Source: an uncultured Schlesneria sp. (GTDB lineage: Bacteria; Planctomycetota; Planctomycetia; Planctomycetales; Planctomycetaceae). Taken from it: DNA of 64,000 bases. The first letter of the stretch is position 1, and each line of letters starts with the position of its first letter. This document shows, in pieces, positions 17,726 through 30,027 of the stretch. The position numbers were made by a program, and so were the translations under genes. Under the pieces are notes generated by a model. The model ran no database searches, was not told the DNA's origin, and worked only from the letters and a program-made list of their open reading frames with translations. The DNA is taken from the NCBI GenBank assembly GCA_903840265.1, contig CAIMFH010000147.1:124001-188000 (forward strand), in the 5' to 3' direction.

Positions 17726-18451
17726 ATGCAAGTTCTACCCGTCATCGACCTGTTGGGGGGCGTCGTGGTCCGCGGAATCGCCGGACAACGATCCGAGTAC
17801 CGACCGCTGCAATCCAAACTCACAACCAGCGTGCAGCCGCTAGACGTGGCGCGCGCCATGCGATCGACGTTCGGATTCACAAATCTCTATCTGGCTGATT
17901 TGGATGCCATCGTCGACCGACAACCAAACTGGAACTGCTACCAGGCACTGCTCAACGATGGCTTCAGTCTGCTCGTTGATGCCGGAGTTCGCGATGTCGC
18001 CTTGTCATTGGAGCTGCGATGCCTTGGTGTGGAGCCGATTGTCGGGCTGGAATCGTGCCCCAGTCCGAGTGTTCTGGCGGGGATCGTTACAGCGAACCAA
18101 GGCCGAGTCACTTTCAGCTTGGATCTGAAGAACGGCCAACCTTTGCGATCCAGTGACTCAGCAGGCTGGAACGACGCCCCCGCGGAGATCATCCGGCAAG
18201 CGGTCGCCAGTGGCGTCTCGAGAATGATTGTGCTCGATCTGGCTGATGTTGGCACATCGAGTGGCGGTCAGACGGAGGTCTTATGCCAGTCGCTGAGGGC
18301 CGAATTTCCGCACTTATTCTTGACCTGCGGAGGGGGCATCCGCGGCGTTGACGACCTGCAAAAATGCAAGTCCTGGGGAGCTTCGTGCGTCTTGGTTGCC
18401 TCCGCCCTGCACGACGGCCGTTTGACCATCGCTGACCTCTGTCTTCTCTAA
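17726..18451 (+). CDS. HisA/HisF-family protein, probably linked to tetrahydromethanopterin C1 metabolism
   Basis: TIM-barrel protein of 241 residues with the HisA-type opening QVLPVIDLLGGVVVRGI and a catalytic-type Asp after the first strand. LYLADLDAI, VTFSLDLKNG, MIVLDLADVGTSSGG and LTCGGGIRGVDDL correspond to later barrel strands and phosphate sites. A true HisA would normally carry sharper motifs and lie among his genes. This sequence better fits the HisA-related family found in methanogens, methylotrophs and planctomycetes beside tetrahydromethanopterin genes. That assignment is from memory of the family and is inference. No other his or H4MPT gene is in this window. Confidence 0.75.
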   Translation: MQVLPVIDLLGGVVVRGIAGQRSEYRPLQSKLTTSVQPLDVARAMRSTFGFTNLYLADLDAIVDRQPNWNCYQALLNDGFSLLVDAGVRDVALSLELRCLGVEPIVGLESCPSPSVLAGIVTANQGRVTFSLDLKNGQPLRSSDSAGWNDAPAEIIRQAVASGVSRMIVLDLADVGTSSGGQTEVLCQSLRAEFPHLFLTCGGGIRGVDDLQKCKSWGASCVLVASALHDGRLTIADLCLL

Positions 18452-18691
18452 GCAAATCGAAAATCGCATCTTATTTGTTGATTGATATTTACGTCGAGGC
18501 GAGAGAGCAGGGCCAGAGCTGGCAGGTTGAGGGCGAAAACCGGCGTCAATCGGCTGCGTGAGCCTGCTATTTTCCACCTAAATTTGGTATGCTTTCCGGC
18601 TCAGAAAAGTAAGTCACACAGGATTTGCAGCGTCAACCGGCTGATCGATGCTGCAACATTAGAGAACCCCTTCCGAAAGCATCCCCTCACT

Positions 18692-19804
18692 ATGCAGCTG
18701 ACCTGCCAGCGCGCTTCTCTGACGAGCGCCTTTCAAACTGTGGCTGGTGTTGTCCCGTCACGAACCACAAAAGACATTCTGAAGAACGTCAAGCTGCAGG
18801 TTTCAGGCGGCAAAGTGACCCTGATTGGCACCGACAGCGAAATTGGTCTGCGATGCGACGTTCCTGATGTCGTCGCTGATTCGTCAGGCGAAGCCTTATT
18901 GCCAACGGCACGAGTGCTGTCGGTACTCCGCGAACTGAGCGATGATGTCGTCAAACTCGAAATCACCAGCGATGCGATCTGGATTCGTTGCGGCTACAGC
19001 GAATTCCGTCTGTCTGCCGAAGACCCCGCCGACTTCCCGCCCGTCGCCACATTCGGCGACGAAGAATACTTCGTCATCACTGCTGCGACGTTGCGACAAC
19101 TGATCCGTCGCACAATCTTCGCGACCGACACCGAAAGCACTCGCTACGCACTCGGCGGTATCCAAATCGAGTTCACTCCGGAACGAGCGACGTTCGCCGC
19201 CACCGACAGTCGTCGACTGGCTGTCGTCTCCGGCGAATGCAAAGTCGTCGGCTCTGCAGCGATACCGGCCACGCCACCTGTCGTTCCTTCCAAGGCGATG
19301 ACACTGATTGAACGCAGTCTGGGTGAAGGCGAAGCCGAAGTTCAGATCGCCATTCATCCCAACGACATCGCCGTCCGCAGTGGTGGCACAACGATTACGA
19401 GTCAGTTGGTTCAGGGCCGCTTCCCCGACTGGCGTCGAGTCGTTCCCACCTCTTTCGCCGCCAAGATCGATATGGTTGCGGCACCGTTCTACGGGGCGAT
19501 CCGTCAGGCGATGATTGTGACCAGCGAAGAAAGCCGCGGCGTCGATTTCATCTTCACCAAGGGAACGTTGAAACTCGCCAGCCAGGCAGCGGACATCGGT
19601 CAGTCCAAGGTCGAACTCCCGATCGCCTACGATGGCGAAGAAGTCAAGATCACGTTCGATCCTCGATATGTCGCCGACTTCCTGAAGTCGCTCGACAGCG
19701 GATCACCGTTCCGCTTCCAACTCATCTCGCACGAGGATCCCGCGGTGCTGACGACGGACGACAACTATACCTATGTGATTATGCCGCTGTCCCGAGACCG
19801 CTAA
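18692..19804 (+). CDS. dnaN: DNA polymerase III beta subunit (sliding clamp)
   Basis: Ring-shaped processivity clamp of the replicase. The start is the ATG at 18692 (MQLTCQRASLTSAFQTVAGVV), which gives the standard 370 residues; the track ORF begins 70 codons too early. Motifs include TKDILKNVKL, LIGTDSEIGLRCDVPD, RQLIRRTIFATDTES.YALGG and AATDSRRLAVV. The C-terminus MPLSRDR departs slightly from the usual MPMRL. DUF721 and gyrB follow on the same strand at 56 and 38 bases, so the three probably form an operon. dnaA and recF, frequent neighbours elsewhere, are absent; separation of dnaN from dnaA is common in planctomycetes. Confidence 0.95.
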   Translation: MQLTCQRASLTSAFQTVAGVVPSRTTKDILKNVKLQVSGGKVTLIGTDSEIGLRCDVPDVVADSSGEALLPTARVLSVLRELSDDVVKLEITSDAIWIRCGYSEFRLSAEDPADFPPVATFGDEEYFVITAATLRQLIRRTIFATDTESTRYALGGIQIEFTPERATFAATDSRRLAVVSGECKVVGSAAIPATPPVVPSKAMTLIERSLGEGEAEVQIAIHPNDIAVRSGGTTITSQLVQGRFPDWRRVVPTSFAAKIDMVAAPFYGAIRQAMIVTSEESRGVDFIFTKGTLKLASQAADIGQSKVELPIAYDGEEVKITFDPRYVADFLKSLDSGSPFRFQLISHEDPAVLTTDDNYTYVIMPLSRDR

Positions 19805-19860
19805 CGGAACGAAGAAAAGCCTCCAGGCACACGCTCTGCGGTCCTGCGGATTCCTGACTG

Positions 19861-22718
<2,858 letters not shown>

Positions 22719-22953
22719 TCACAAGACCCAGTTCTGCCGCGAATTCGATCTGAAGCCACCACTGGCAACTTGCAGCCCGCAGCAATGACCAGGAAACCCG
22801 ATTTACTTGCTGATTGCATGATCATTCCCAAGGTGTAGTGGTCGAGTCCGTTCGATTGATGGCCTATCTCAGTTGCGATTGCATTAACACCTTATATCGA
22901 CAATCCTACACTCCTGCGTGCTGGGTCAACGTTCGATTGTCGACAGGTGAATC

Positions 22954-23544
22954 ATGAGCCGCTCTGAATTCGATATGCCAGTAGGAGATTTTCTGCGGTT
23001 GGGCGTGACGGCGATCGGCTGTGTGGGTGTCGGTGTATTTCTGCTGATCAAAGCTCACGTGGAAACGGGAGTCTTGCCGCTGGAGTCGTTGCAGCAGGTG
23101 ACCGGCGTCGTGCAGGTCGAGACCGAGTATTATCGCTCTCGCCGTTCGTCCAAGCCGTATCCGGTCTTCACTATAAACCGACAGCGATTCACGTATCCGT
23201 ATTGGTTTCCGCAGGCGGGCGAACTAACCGAGGCCGTCAAATCAGGCGAGACGATTACGGTCTGGACGGACGCCTTCAAGAATGCCTGGGTCTGGCAGAT
23301 CGAACGAGACGGCCAGCAGATCGTCTCGTATGCCAAAGTTCATGACGGCATCATTGCGCATCGCGCTTTGTACCCGATCATCGGCTTCTGCATGATTATC
23401 TTCGGGTTTGTCGTCGCTGGGCGATTGGCAATTCTCTCCCAGCCCTACTGGATGCCCGAACCCGCCGCCGAAGACAAAGTCGTGAAGGTGAAGAAGAAAA
23501 AGAAGCGGGTCAAGACTCGCCTGAAGGAACTCAAGGAAGAGTAA
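22954..23544 (+). CDS. DUF3592-like two-TM membrane protein
   Basis: Membrane protein of 196 residues. A first membrane segment (LGVTAIGCVGVGVFLLIKA) is followed by a soluble loop of about 100 residues that includes VTGVVQVETEYYRSRRSSKPYPVFTI and FTYPYWFPQAG. This beta-rich pattern is like DUF3592 domains (value-of-field plus 'YPV' strand). A second segment (LYPIIGFCMIIFGFVVAGRLAIL) and a very basic Lys-rich tail (KKKKKRVKTRLKELKEE) follow. Function is unknown. The ATG at 22954 follows GACAGGTGA. It is monocistronic and converges on the DUF2252 gene. The Lys-rich tail probably stays in the cytoplasm. Confidence 0.65.
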   Translation: MSRSEFDMPVGDFLRLGVTAIGCVGVGVFLLIKAHVETGVLPLESLQQVTGVVQVETEYYRSRRSSKPYPVFTINRQRFTYPYWFPQAGELTEAVKSGETITVWTDAFKNAWVWQIERDGQQIVSYAKVHDGIIAHRALYPIIGFCMIIFGFVVAGRLAILSQPYWMPEPAAEDKVVKVKKKKKRVKTRLKELKEE

Positions 23545-23654
23545 CAATAGTCCGGTCAATTATGCTTTGGCAGAATGCTGACGAACTAGCCAATGCTCGA
23601 ACAAAAGAACGACCTTCCTCACGTCTCGATCGCTTGATCGTATTCGCGATTGTC

Positions 23655-25151
23655 TTAGTAGGTTGCATTCACCTTGCCTGCGGCGACCGCTTCGACAAGT
23701 GCCGCATGGTCGCGCTCTGTTTGGTCACCATAGGTTTCTGCAAATGTGGCCAGCGCGCTCGCGAATGCGTCGGATTTGCCGATGTACCCTGCGATCTTAG
23801 CGATGTCGCCAGTACGAGCGTGCGCACGAGCCAGCAGGACACCACAGATCCAGCACCAGAATTCAAACGGCTCACCGGTCAGCCATTCCACCGGCATGGA
23901 TGCCTTCAGGTTCTTCATCTGCCGAACGAAGTAATGCCGCCCATCGATCGTCGTATAGCCGAGCAGCGGATCACCCAGAGATTGCAGGGCGCGTTGCGCC
24001 GTGACGACCCGGCGACCTTCGTGGTCGATTCGGTAATCGACCTTCGGCAAGTAGGGCGCATGCGCTGGGGTAACAGCCTCTTTGACTTGCAGGAACAACG
24101 GATCGTCATCGCCATTGCCAAACAGCAGCAGCAAGTATGCGCGCAGCCCGACGCTGCCGACCCCCACCACGCGGTGACAAACATCGGCGACCGAGTAGCG
24201 ACGCAACATGAAACGGTGCTCGGGGGGCAGCGTCTCGGCATAGTCGACCAGTGAAGCGATCACCTTCTTTCGTGTTGCCTCATCAAGGTGCGTGAGGATT
24301 GGCGGGGCCTCGATAAATCGCCAGGTCCCGTCGGACTGACGCCCCGCCACCTTGTCCAATAGGGATTTGCTGTGGGTCCGTTGAGCCTTTGCCAGGACCT
24401 TTCTGGCGACGGCCCGAAATTTGTTGCCGACTCGAACCCCTGCCCGATTGAGCACCGCTTCGTTCCGTTCCAACTCGGCATAGGCGAACAGCGACCAGGT
24501 TTCCAGGACCCCCAGCTTCATCAGTCGCTGGACGTTCAATGCATATCCCGACACGCACCGCATCACGGCCGAACGCCGCTCCTGAAGATCGAGTCCATTG
24601 TCGCGGCCGCACACGTTGACACTGGCAACTAGCCGCTTCAAATCCCATTCCCACGGCCCAACGATCCCTTCGTCGAAGTCGTTGATATCGATCACGACAT
24701 CGAGTTGCGGCGTGCCATACATTCCGAAGTTGTTGATGTGCGCGTCGCCATCGAGCATGACCTGCGGTCCGCTGATCGGCGTCTGAGCCAGATCTGCGGC
24801 CATGACCGCACACGCACCGCGCAAAAACGCAAATGGCGACTCGGCCATGCGCTCCATCCGCAGCGGGATCAATCCCTCTTCACGTCCTGCATTGCTGGCC
24901 ATCACGGTCGATACCGGATCCGGTCGATCCGCAGGTGGCATCCACGTCGCGTGAGACTCGCGCGGTGTCTGCTGTCGCAACGCCTTCCCCTGATCGTATC
25001 GAGCTTGTGCTAAGTCCAAAGGCCTCTGGGGATCGTACGGAGCGGTTGTCTGCCAGAACTCCCGCAGTCCATCGAAGGGATGCGGAGGCTCGACAGTTTT
25101 ATCCGGCGCTTTGAGTGACTTGGCGACCCGCGTGGACGATTTCTTGGCCAT
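23655..25151 (-). CDS. DUF2252 family protein
   Basis: Member of DUF2252, a family with kinase-like (protein kinase or aminoglycoside phosphotransferase-like) fold signals. Features are RMAESPFAFLRGACAVMAADLA, VMLDGDAHINNFGMYGTP with the catalytic-type Asp-His, and VIDINDFDEGIVGPWEWDLKRLVAS with the DFD acidic cluster. The ATG at 25151 (MAKKSSTRVAK) gives 498 residues; the track ORF begins 10 codons early. It lies 13 bases downstream of the bestrophin-like membrane gene, so the two are an operon. The substrate is unknown. Homologues are common in actinobacteria and planctomycetes. Family assignment is firm, function is not. Confidence 0.9.
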   Translation of the reverse strand: MAKKSSTRVAKSLKAPDKTVEPPHPFDGLREFWQTTAPYDPQRPLDLAQARYDQGKALRQQTPRESHATWMPPADRPDPVSTVMASNAGREEGLIPLRMERMAESPFAFLRGACAVMAADLAQTPISGPQVMLDGDAHINNFGMYGTPQLDVVIDINDFDEGIVGPWEWDLKRLVASVNVCGRDNGLDLQERRSAVMRCVSGYALNVQRLMKLGVLETWSLFAYAELERNEAVLNRAGVRVGNKFRAVARKVLAKAQRTHSKSLLDKVAGRQSDGTWRFIEAPPILTHLDEATRKKVIASLVDYAETLPPEHRFMLRRYSVADVCHRVVGVGSVGLRAYLLLLFGNGDDDPLFLQVKEAVTPAHAPYLPKVDYRIDHEGRRVVTAQRALQSLGDPLLGYTTIDGRHYFVRQMKNLKASMPVEWLTGEPFEFWCWICGVLLARAHARTGDIAKIAGYIGKSDAFASALATFAETYGDQTERDHAALVEAVAAGKVNATY

Positions 25152-25164
25152 CTCAATTCCTACG

Positions 25165-25953
25165 CTAAGGCATACTGCCAAGCATCATTTGTTGCACGTC
25201 GGCAAGTGGTTGCTGACTCACTCGCAACAGTCCTTCTGCGGGACGATCGATGTCGGCCGTCATCACGATCACCAAAGAAAAGGCCGCCGCCAGCACCGGC
25301 GTGCCGCGCAGTCGCCGAATCCCAGACATCCCGACCTGATATCCCACCGCCAGCATCGACAACATCGTGAGGACGTACACCGCCAGCCAGACCGTTCCGG
25401 GAATGTGATACTGCAATCCAATCGTCACGCGACTTTGATGCAGGTCGATTAATTCATTCAACGAGGCGACGAACAACGATCGCAACTCTGAGTCCATTTC
25501 TTCCCGGACCAGCAATTTCGCTTGAGACCAGAGCCGCCTGTGGATGTCTGCCGATGATTTCACGATCTCGTTGACATTCCTATTCGCTGTGTTCAATCGG
25601 AGATCGGCATATTCGCGCAATAGGCGACGGACTTCCAGGCCTTCTTTTTCAGGCAGCAAGTCGGCTCGCAGGTACGTTGTGCCGATGGCATTGGCTTCAT
25701 CAAGTACCAACTGCCGACGAGCGTCGAATCGGGATGAGGTCATGCCGAACGTAAAGGCGAGAATAAACGCCAATAGCCCCAGGACTGACCCCACGAGTGA
25801 CCCCAGAGGAGCTTCCGGCTCCTTTTCATGCTTATGCCGGAGCACCATTCCTGCCAGCGCGGCTCCCCCTTCCACGGCGCTCATGCAGAGCGCCGACGTG
25901 AGCACGAAAAGAGCCCACAGCGGAAGCATGCCGATCCAGTTGCCGAAATCCAT
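25165..25953 (-). CDS. Bestrophin-like (DUF4239) membrane protein
   Basis: Membrane protein of 262 residues with four hydrophobic segments: WALFVLTSALCMSAVEGGAALAG, SLVGSVLGLLAFILAFTFGM, TVWLAVYVLTMLSMLAVGYQVG and TPVLAAAFSLVIVMTADID. The middle FTFGMTSSRFDARRQLVLDEANAIGTTYLRA is the characteristic DUF4239/bestrophin-like motif. The C-terminus RPAEGLLRVSQQPLADVQQ is also typical. Bestrophins are anion channels, but ion conduction has not been shown for this bacterial group. It is the first gene of a two-gene operon with DUF2252. Confidence 0.85.
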   Translation of the reverse strand: MDFGNWIGMLPLWALFVLTSALCMSAVEGGAALAGMVLRHKHEKEPEAPLGSLVGSVLGLLAFILAFTFGMTSSRFDARRQLVLDEANAIGTTYLRADLLPEKEGLEVRRLLREYADLRLNTANRNVNEIVKSSADIHRRLWSQAKLLVREEMDSELRSLFVASLNELIDLHQSRVTIGLQYHIPGTVWLAVYVLTMLSMLAVGYQVGMSGIRRLRGTPVLAAAFSLVIVMTADIDRPAEGLLRVSQQPLADVQQMMLGSMP

Positions 25954-26024
25954 TTTTCCCTCGCAGTCCAGCGAGATCGCTGACCAAAGATCTCCGCCAC
26001 CGTCGGCAGCTCGGTCGACTGAAC

Positions 26025-27530
26025 TTAGAATTCGACGTTGTAACGTTCGGTCATCGCCCGGCGGATCTGGACCAGTCCGTCTTCGATCTGCTTCGTTTCT
26101 GAGGCTTTCACTGAAGCCGCATTGGCATGCTCCTCCGTCCGGATCTGACCGAAATTAGGGGCAACTTGAACAGTTCCAGAGAACGAATAGCCGCCGTAGG
26201 TGCCATAGGGCCCGACTGCTCCGGCACCGTAGGAATAGTTTTGATACACGGGCTGGGCCGTTCGCACGCCGCTGCGCAGGAATGACACTCGAGCAGCCTG
26301 AGCCTGGTATCGCAGCGAACTGCTGACGTTACCGCCGAACGTCAGCAGGTCTTTGTCGACATCCTTCATCGGCAGATCATCAATCTTGCGGGCATAGCGT
26401 TCCATCCAGACGAGTTGATTGTCGCGTTGAGTTTTGTCGAGCGTCTTGCGCAGATCATCGAGTAGGCTCTTGACCGAATGGTAGAACTTCTGCGACGCCT
26501 CGGCCTTGAGGGTTTCGGCACTCGGCGGGGTTGGTGTTCCCGATTCGGTTGAGGTTTCTCGGACATCATGGGTACCTGGTGATGCGGCAAACAGGCTGAC
26601 GATCTTTCGCAAATCAGCCTGCGAAAACTCGCCCTTCATCGTCAATGACGTTCCCGACGCGGTCGCCGTCCAATTATCCAGATCCAGACTGATTTGCAGT
26701 GTTTCGAGGATCTCTTCGATCAGTGGCTTGGCCACGGGTTGGATGATACCGGTCGGCTTCGCGAAGTCGATTTGAAGCGATCCTTCGCGTTTATCGGTGA
26801 CGCGAACCGTTAAGACGATTCCCTTCACGCTGGCCAGGATGTCCGCGATGTCGGCCTGGTCCGCGGTCTTTCCCTTTAACGGTTCGAACTTCGTCAGCAG
26901 TTCGCGAATCGGCGCCGCAGTGACACTATCGGCCAGGTCCACGGCCACGACCAGATGCGACTTGGAATCGGCCTGCTCCAGTCCCTTTGCCAGGAACGGC
27001 GACAACCGAGCGGTGTCCTTCTTCGCGGAACTGATCCAGCGCGAGATCACCTGGCGATTGGGTTGAGACGTCACCAGGATCACGCCCGAATCCAGTTCGA
27101 CTCCGCTGCGCCCTCCCGGCAGAGTGACGGCCGCGTGTCCGGCAATCGTATCCAGGTGCCCACCTTCTCGTCGAGCAATCAGTGCGAACGATGGAGTTCG
27201 TTCGACATCCATGATCCCCAGTTCCCAGACCGGTTGCAGGCCTCCGCCCAAGTCCAGTTGCGACGCCATGACAACTCGTCGCGCCTCTGGCGGCACGCTG
27301 ATTTCCTGGTTCGCAAAGCGGTCACCCGCCTGTTTGCGCCAGTTTTCACGCGTTGCCAGTGGGGAATGAAACAGCGATTCGACGTCGATCACCACAACCG
27401 CATTGGCATCTGCGGGAACCCAGGGCAACAACTTCGTCGGGACTTCGGCGCGGGCCAAACCGGCTACTAGCCCCAAGACCCCGAGTGCGATACCGAACGA
27501 AATTCGAGAGGACAGGGTCCACAAATTCAT
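26025..27530 (-). CDS. Secreted planctomycete-type hypothetical protein
   Basis: No named family is recognised. The real start is the ATG at 27530 (MNLWTLSSRISFGIALGVLGLVAGLARAEVP), a signal peptide with GGAG upstream; the track adds 59 unsupported codons. The product has 501 residues. The mature part begins KLLPWVPADANAVVVIDVESLFHSPL, a pattern common in planctomycete exported proteins of unknown function. It contains long alpha/beta regions and a mid-protein linker rich in Thr/Pro/Glu. The end has a GYGTY-type Gly/Tyr stretch (SYGAGAVGPYGTYGGYSFSG) and a helical tail. No catalytic motif is seen. Monocistronic. Confidence 0.75.
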   Translation of the reverse strand: MNLWTLSSRISFGIALGVLGLVAGLARAEVPTKLLPWVPADANAVVVIDVESLFHSPLATRENWRKQAGDRFANQEISVPPEARRVVMASQLDLGGGLQPVWELGIMDVERTPSFALIARREGGHLDTIAGHAAVTLPGGRSGVELDSGVILVTSQPNRQVISRWISSAKKDTARLSPFLAKGLEQADSKSHLVVAVDLADSVTAAPIRELLTKFEPLKGKTADQADIADILASVKGIVLTVRVTDKREGSLQIDFAKPTGIIQPVAKPLIEEILETLQISLDLDNWTATASGTSLTMKGEFSQADLRKIVSLFAASPGTHDVRETSTESGTPTPPSAETLKAEASQKFYHSVKSLLDDLRKTLDKTQRDNQLVWMERYARKIDDLPMKDVDKDLLTFGGNVSSSLRYQAQAARVSFLRSGVRTAQPVYQNYSYGAGAVGPYGTYGGYSFSGTVQVAPNFGQIRTEEHANAASVKASETKQIEDGLVQIRRAMTERYNVEF

Positions 27531-27780
27531 GATGCCAACTCCGGAATGTAGTTCAGCCGCCGAACGAAAAGAATGCCGAGAACGATCGCCCCAGAAGCTC
27601 GCGTGACCTTTGGTCAAGCATGTCATGGAAATCGTTGGGCTTTGTCTGCACCGAAAGACGTGTTTGATGAGATGGCCGATACTAGCCCGCGCTGGTGCAA
27701 TCGTCAAAGCTCACCATCAGCTTGCAGGTCCGATGATTCGCTGCGATTTGAACTGAATGAGAACCCACACATGGTTCCCG

Positions 27781-29913
27781 CTACGGCAAGGGCCACTTCC
27801 CTGCATAACACTGTGCGGCCAATATTGGATAGCCGCCCAGGTCATACGCGCGGCCCGCCAGCTTCAATAGCTCTGCTTTCGGAACGTGATCGCGGTCCTG
27901 AATGGCATGGCACAGTTCCAGGCATAATGCGAGGTCCAGTTCGTCTAAAGCGACCTGAGCCAATCGCATCCCTGCTGTCACAGACTCGGGACGATCCACG
28001 GCATAGATTTCCAACCAAATCACCTTGGCGTCTGCGATCTGGTCGTGGTCTCGCCGGTAGTCGGCCAAAGCCAATTTCATTTGCATCTCGACCAGTTCAC
28101 AGGCACCGTGCTCCAGAACGCTGGAATACAGTTCCAGCATACGATCGTCGAGATCCGCTTCGTGCATCGCCTGACCAAGCAACAACTGCCCCGTCGGCCC
28201 CAGCCATTCAGCATCGCCGTCGACCGCAACGATCGATCGATACAAGAATGCGGTTTCGCGGGCCTTGCCGGCAGCTGTTGCGGTCCGCCAGCGAGCGAGT
28301 GAAGTCATTAAAGCTGCCGCGTTTCGAACTGATCGATCCTGGAACTGAAGTCGATGTGCGAACAGAGCTTCACCAGCATCCAGAGGTCGGCCATCGAGCA
28401 GTAATGCCATCGCCAGGAAGACTGCCGCGCGAGCCTGATCGTCCGGGGTCTGACGCGAATTGGCCGCTCGTTTCAATTGAAAGGCTGCTTCGCGAAACTC
28501 GCCGCGATCCATTAACGCTCGGCCATAGAGGATCATCGATCGAGTATGCAGATCGCTTCCCGGTGCCCCATGGACAATGACTTCCAGCATGCGGCAGGTT
28601 CCGACCAGATCGCCCGCTCGATGATAGGCCAAGGCCGCATTGAATGCCGCTCGAATGCCAAGTGGCGAGACCGATCTACCAATGAGCGCGGAATAGGTCT
28701 CGGCGGCATCCATTAAACGCGAGTCTGCGGCAGCCAACTGCGCTCTCGCGAAATTCGCCGGCGCTGTCAGACGGTGTTCGGGCCACATCGCCACAGCCGA
28801 AGCCAGTGTCATCGTTGCCGACTTGTGGACTTGCAGCGCGTCCGCCTCGCCGTTGGTCGTGGTGATCAGCAGCGTTCGTGTATGCATCTGCAAAGTCCAG
28901 GTCGCTCGAACTTCCTGGCACAACGACGACAACACCAGGCTCAGTGGGAGATCGCCAACAGTGACATCAAGCACCCTGCTAGACGCAAGTTGCTCGACAG
29001 CCTCGTCAGACCATTCCAGCCGGAAACCGCTTTCCTCGGCCAGTCGTGTCACAATTTGGTTGATCGATTGTTGACGAGCGGTGATTTGGAACGGTGTCCC
29101 CAGTAGAGTCGCTCCAGGCACCTGATTGTCTGCGAGATCCGCTTCGGCGGCGGGCTTGTGAGGTGCAGAGACGCGCAAATGGATTTCGTCGTCGGTCGCC
29201 GGTTGATCTGGTGCGGCGTCAGCCCATCTCAGCATCTCGGACTGCGACCATTCGATGAGATTGTTGACGGGCGACAACCCGGCCGTCAGTGGGCTATTCG
29301 CGGGCAATGTCTGTTCGGCAGCGACGATCGAGTACAGTAAAGCGACCTCGTCGCTCATTCCTGCGGGCAGACCGTCGCCCGATCGCAGCAATAGGGAGCG
29401 AAGCAAAGGTTCCGCGGCATTGAAGTCATTCAGCCGCATCCAGATTCTGGCCTGGCCGAGTGTTGCACAGACCGCCAAGACCGGGCGATGCGAGTCTGTG
29501 ACCGATCGGTACGTCGCCAGCGCCTCGTCCCATTGGCCCAGCCCTTCCTGACAGAAACCCATTCGGAGTGACAAATCTGCGGCCACCCGCAAGGAATCGG
29601 CACTTCCCAACGATCTATAGAGGTGAAGGGCGGCTTCGTGGCGGCCTTCACGGAGCAAATCATCTCCCTTCGACCGATCGGGGCCCGGTTTCAAAGGGAG
29701 ATGCTGGATCTGGTTGGGAACTGCCGGCGCGGGTTGCTCGGCGGCATCCAGCTTTCCAGGCGGTGGCGACGCCGTTTGCAAGGTGAAGCCAATTCCCAAG
29801 GCGATTGGAAACACGGCGATCACGACGACAAGCATCGAAAAGCCACGCAGTCCGGTTGATGGAATCTCCTGTCCATCCGGTACATCCTGCGTTTCTGTTG
29901 TTTCCGTCGCCAT
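27781..29913 (-). CDS. Membrane-anchored TPR protein with an STN-like domain
   Basis: Protein of 710 residues with one N-terminal membrane anchor (FSMLVVVIAVFPIALGIGFTLQ) and a long periplasmic part. TPR-like helices begin at GDDLLREGRHEAALHLYRSLG and continue through about residue 230. A central segment (FQITARQQSINQIVTRLAEESGFRLEW...LPLSLVLSSLC) resembles the STN short domain of secretins and TonB receptors. TPR-like repeats resume in the C-terminal 330 residues (FNAALAYHRAGDLVGTCRMLEV and so on). It probably acts as an envelope scaffold; partners are unknown. The gene is divergent from the FlgM-like gene. Confidence 0.8.
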   Translation of the reverse strand: MATETTETQDVPDGQEIPSTGLRGFSMLVVVIAVFPIALGIGFTLQTASPPPGKLDAAEQPAPAVPNQIQHLPLKPGPDRSKGDDLLREGRHEAALHLYRSLGSADSLRVAADLSLRMGFCQEGLGQWDEALATYRSVTDSHRPVLAVCATLGQARIWMRLNDFNAAEPLLRSLLLRSGDGLPAGMSDEVALLYSIVAAEQTLPANSPLTAGLSPVNNLIEWSQSEMLRWADAAPDQPATDDEIHLRVSAPHKPAAEADLADNQVPGATLLGTPFQITARQQSINQIVTRLAEESGFRLEWSDEAVEQLASSRVLDVTVGDLPLSLVLSSLCQEVRATWTLQMHTRTLLITTTNGEADALQVHKSATMTLASAVAMWPEHRLTAPANFARAQLAAADSRLMDAAETYSALIGRSVSPLGIRAAFNAALAYHRAGDLVGTCRMLEVIVHGAPGSDLHTRSMILYGRALMDRGEFREAAFQLKRAANSRQTPDDQARAAVFLAMALLLDGRPLDAGEALFAHRLQFQDRSVRNAAALMTSLARWRTATAAGKARETAFLYRSIVAVDGDAEWLGPTGQLLLGQAMHEADLDDRMLELYSSVLEHGACELVEMQMKLALADYRRDHDQIADAKVIWLEIYAVDRPESVTAGMRLAQVALDELDLALCLELCHAIQDRDHVPKAELLKLAGRAYDLGGYPILAAQCYAGKWPLP

Positions 29914-30027
29914 GAGTTGACCTTGACCAAAGACCCCAAACCAGCAAATATGCCCCGCCTTTTCCCAAGTTCAAATTCTTTTCGTCCGAAACCTTCTTCG
30001 TCGGCATAAACCGGCCCGGGTGCTAGC

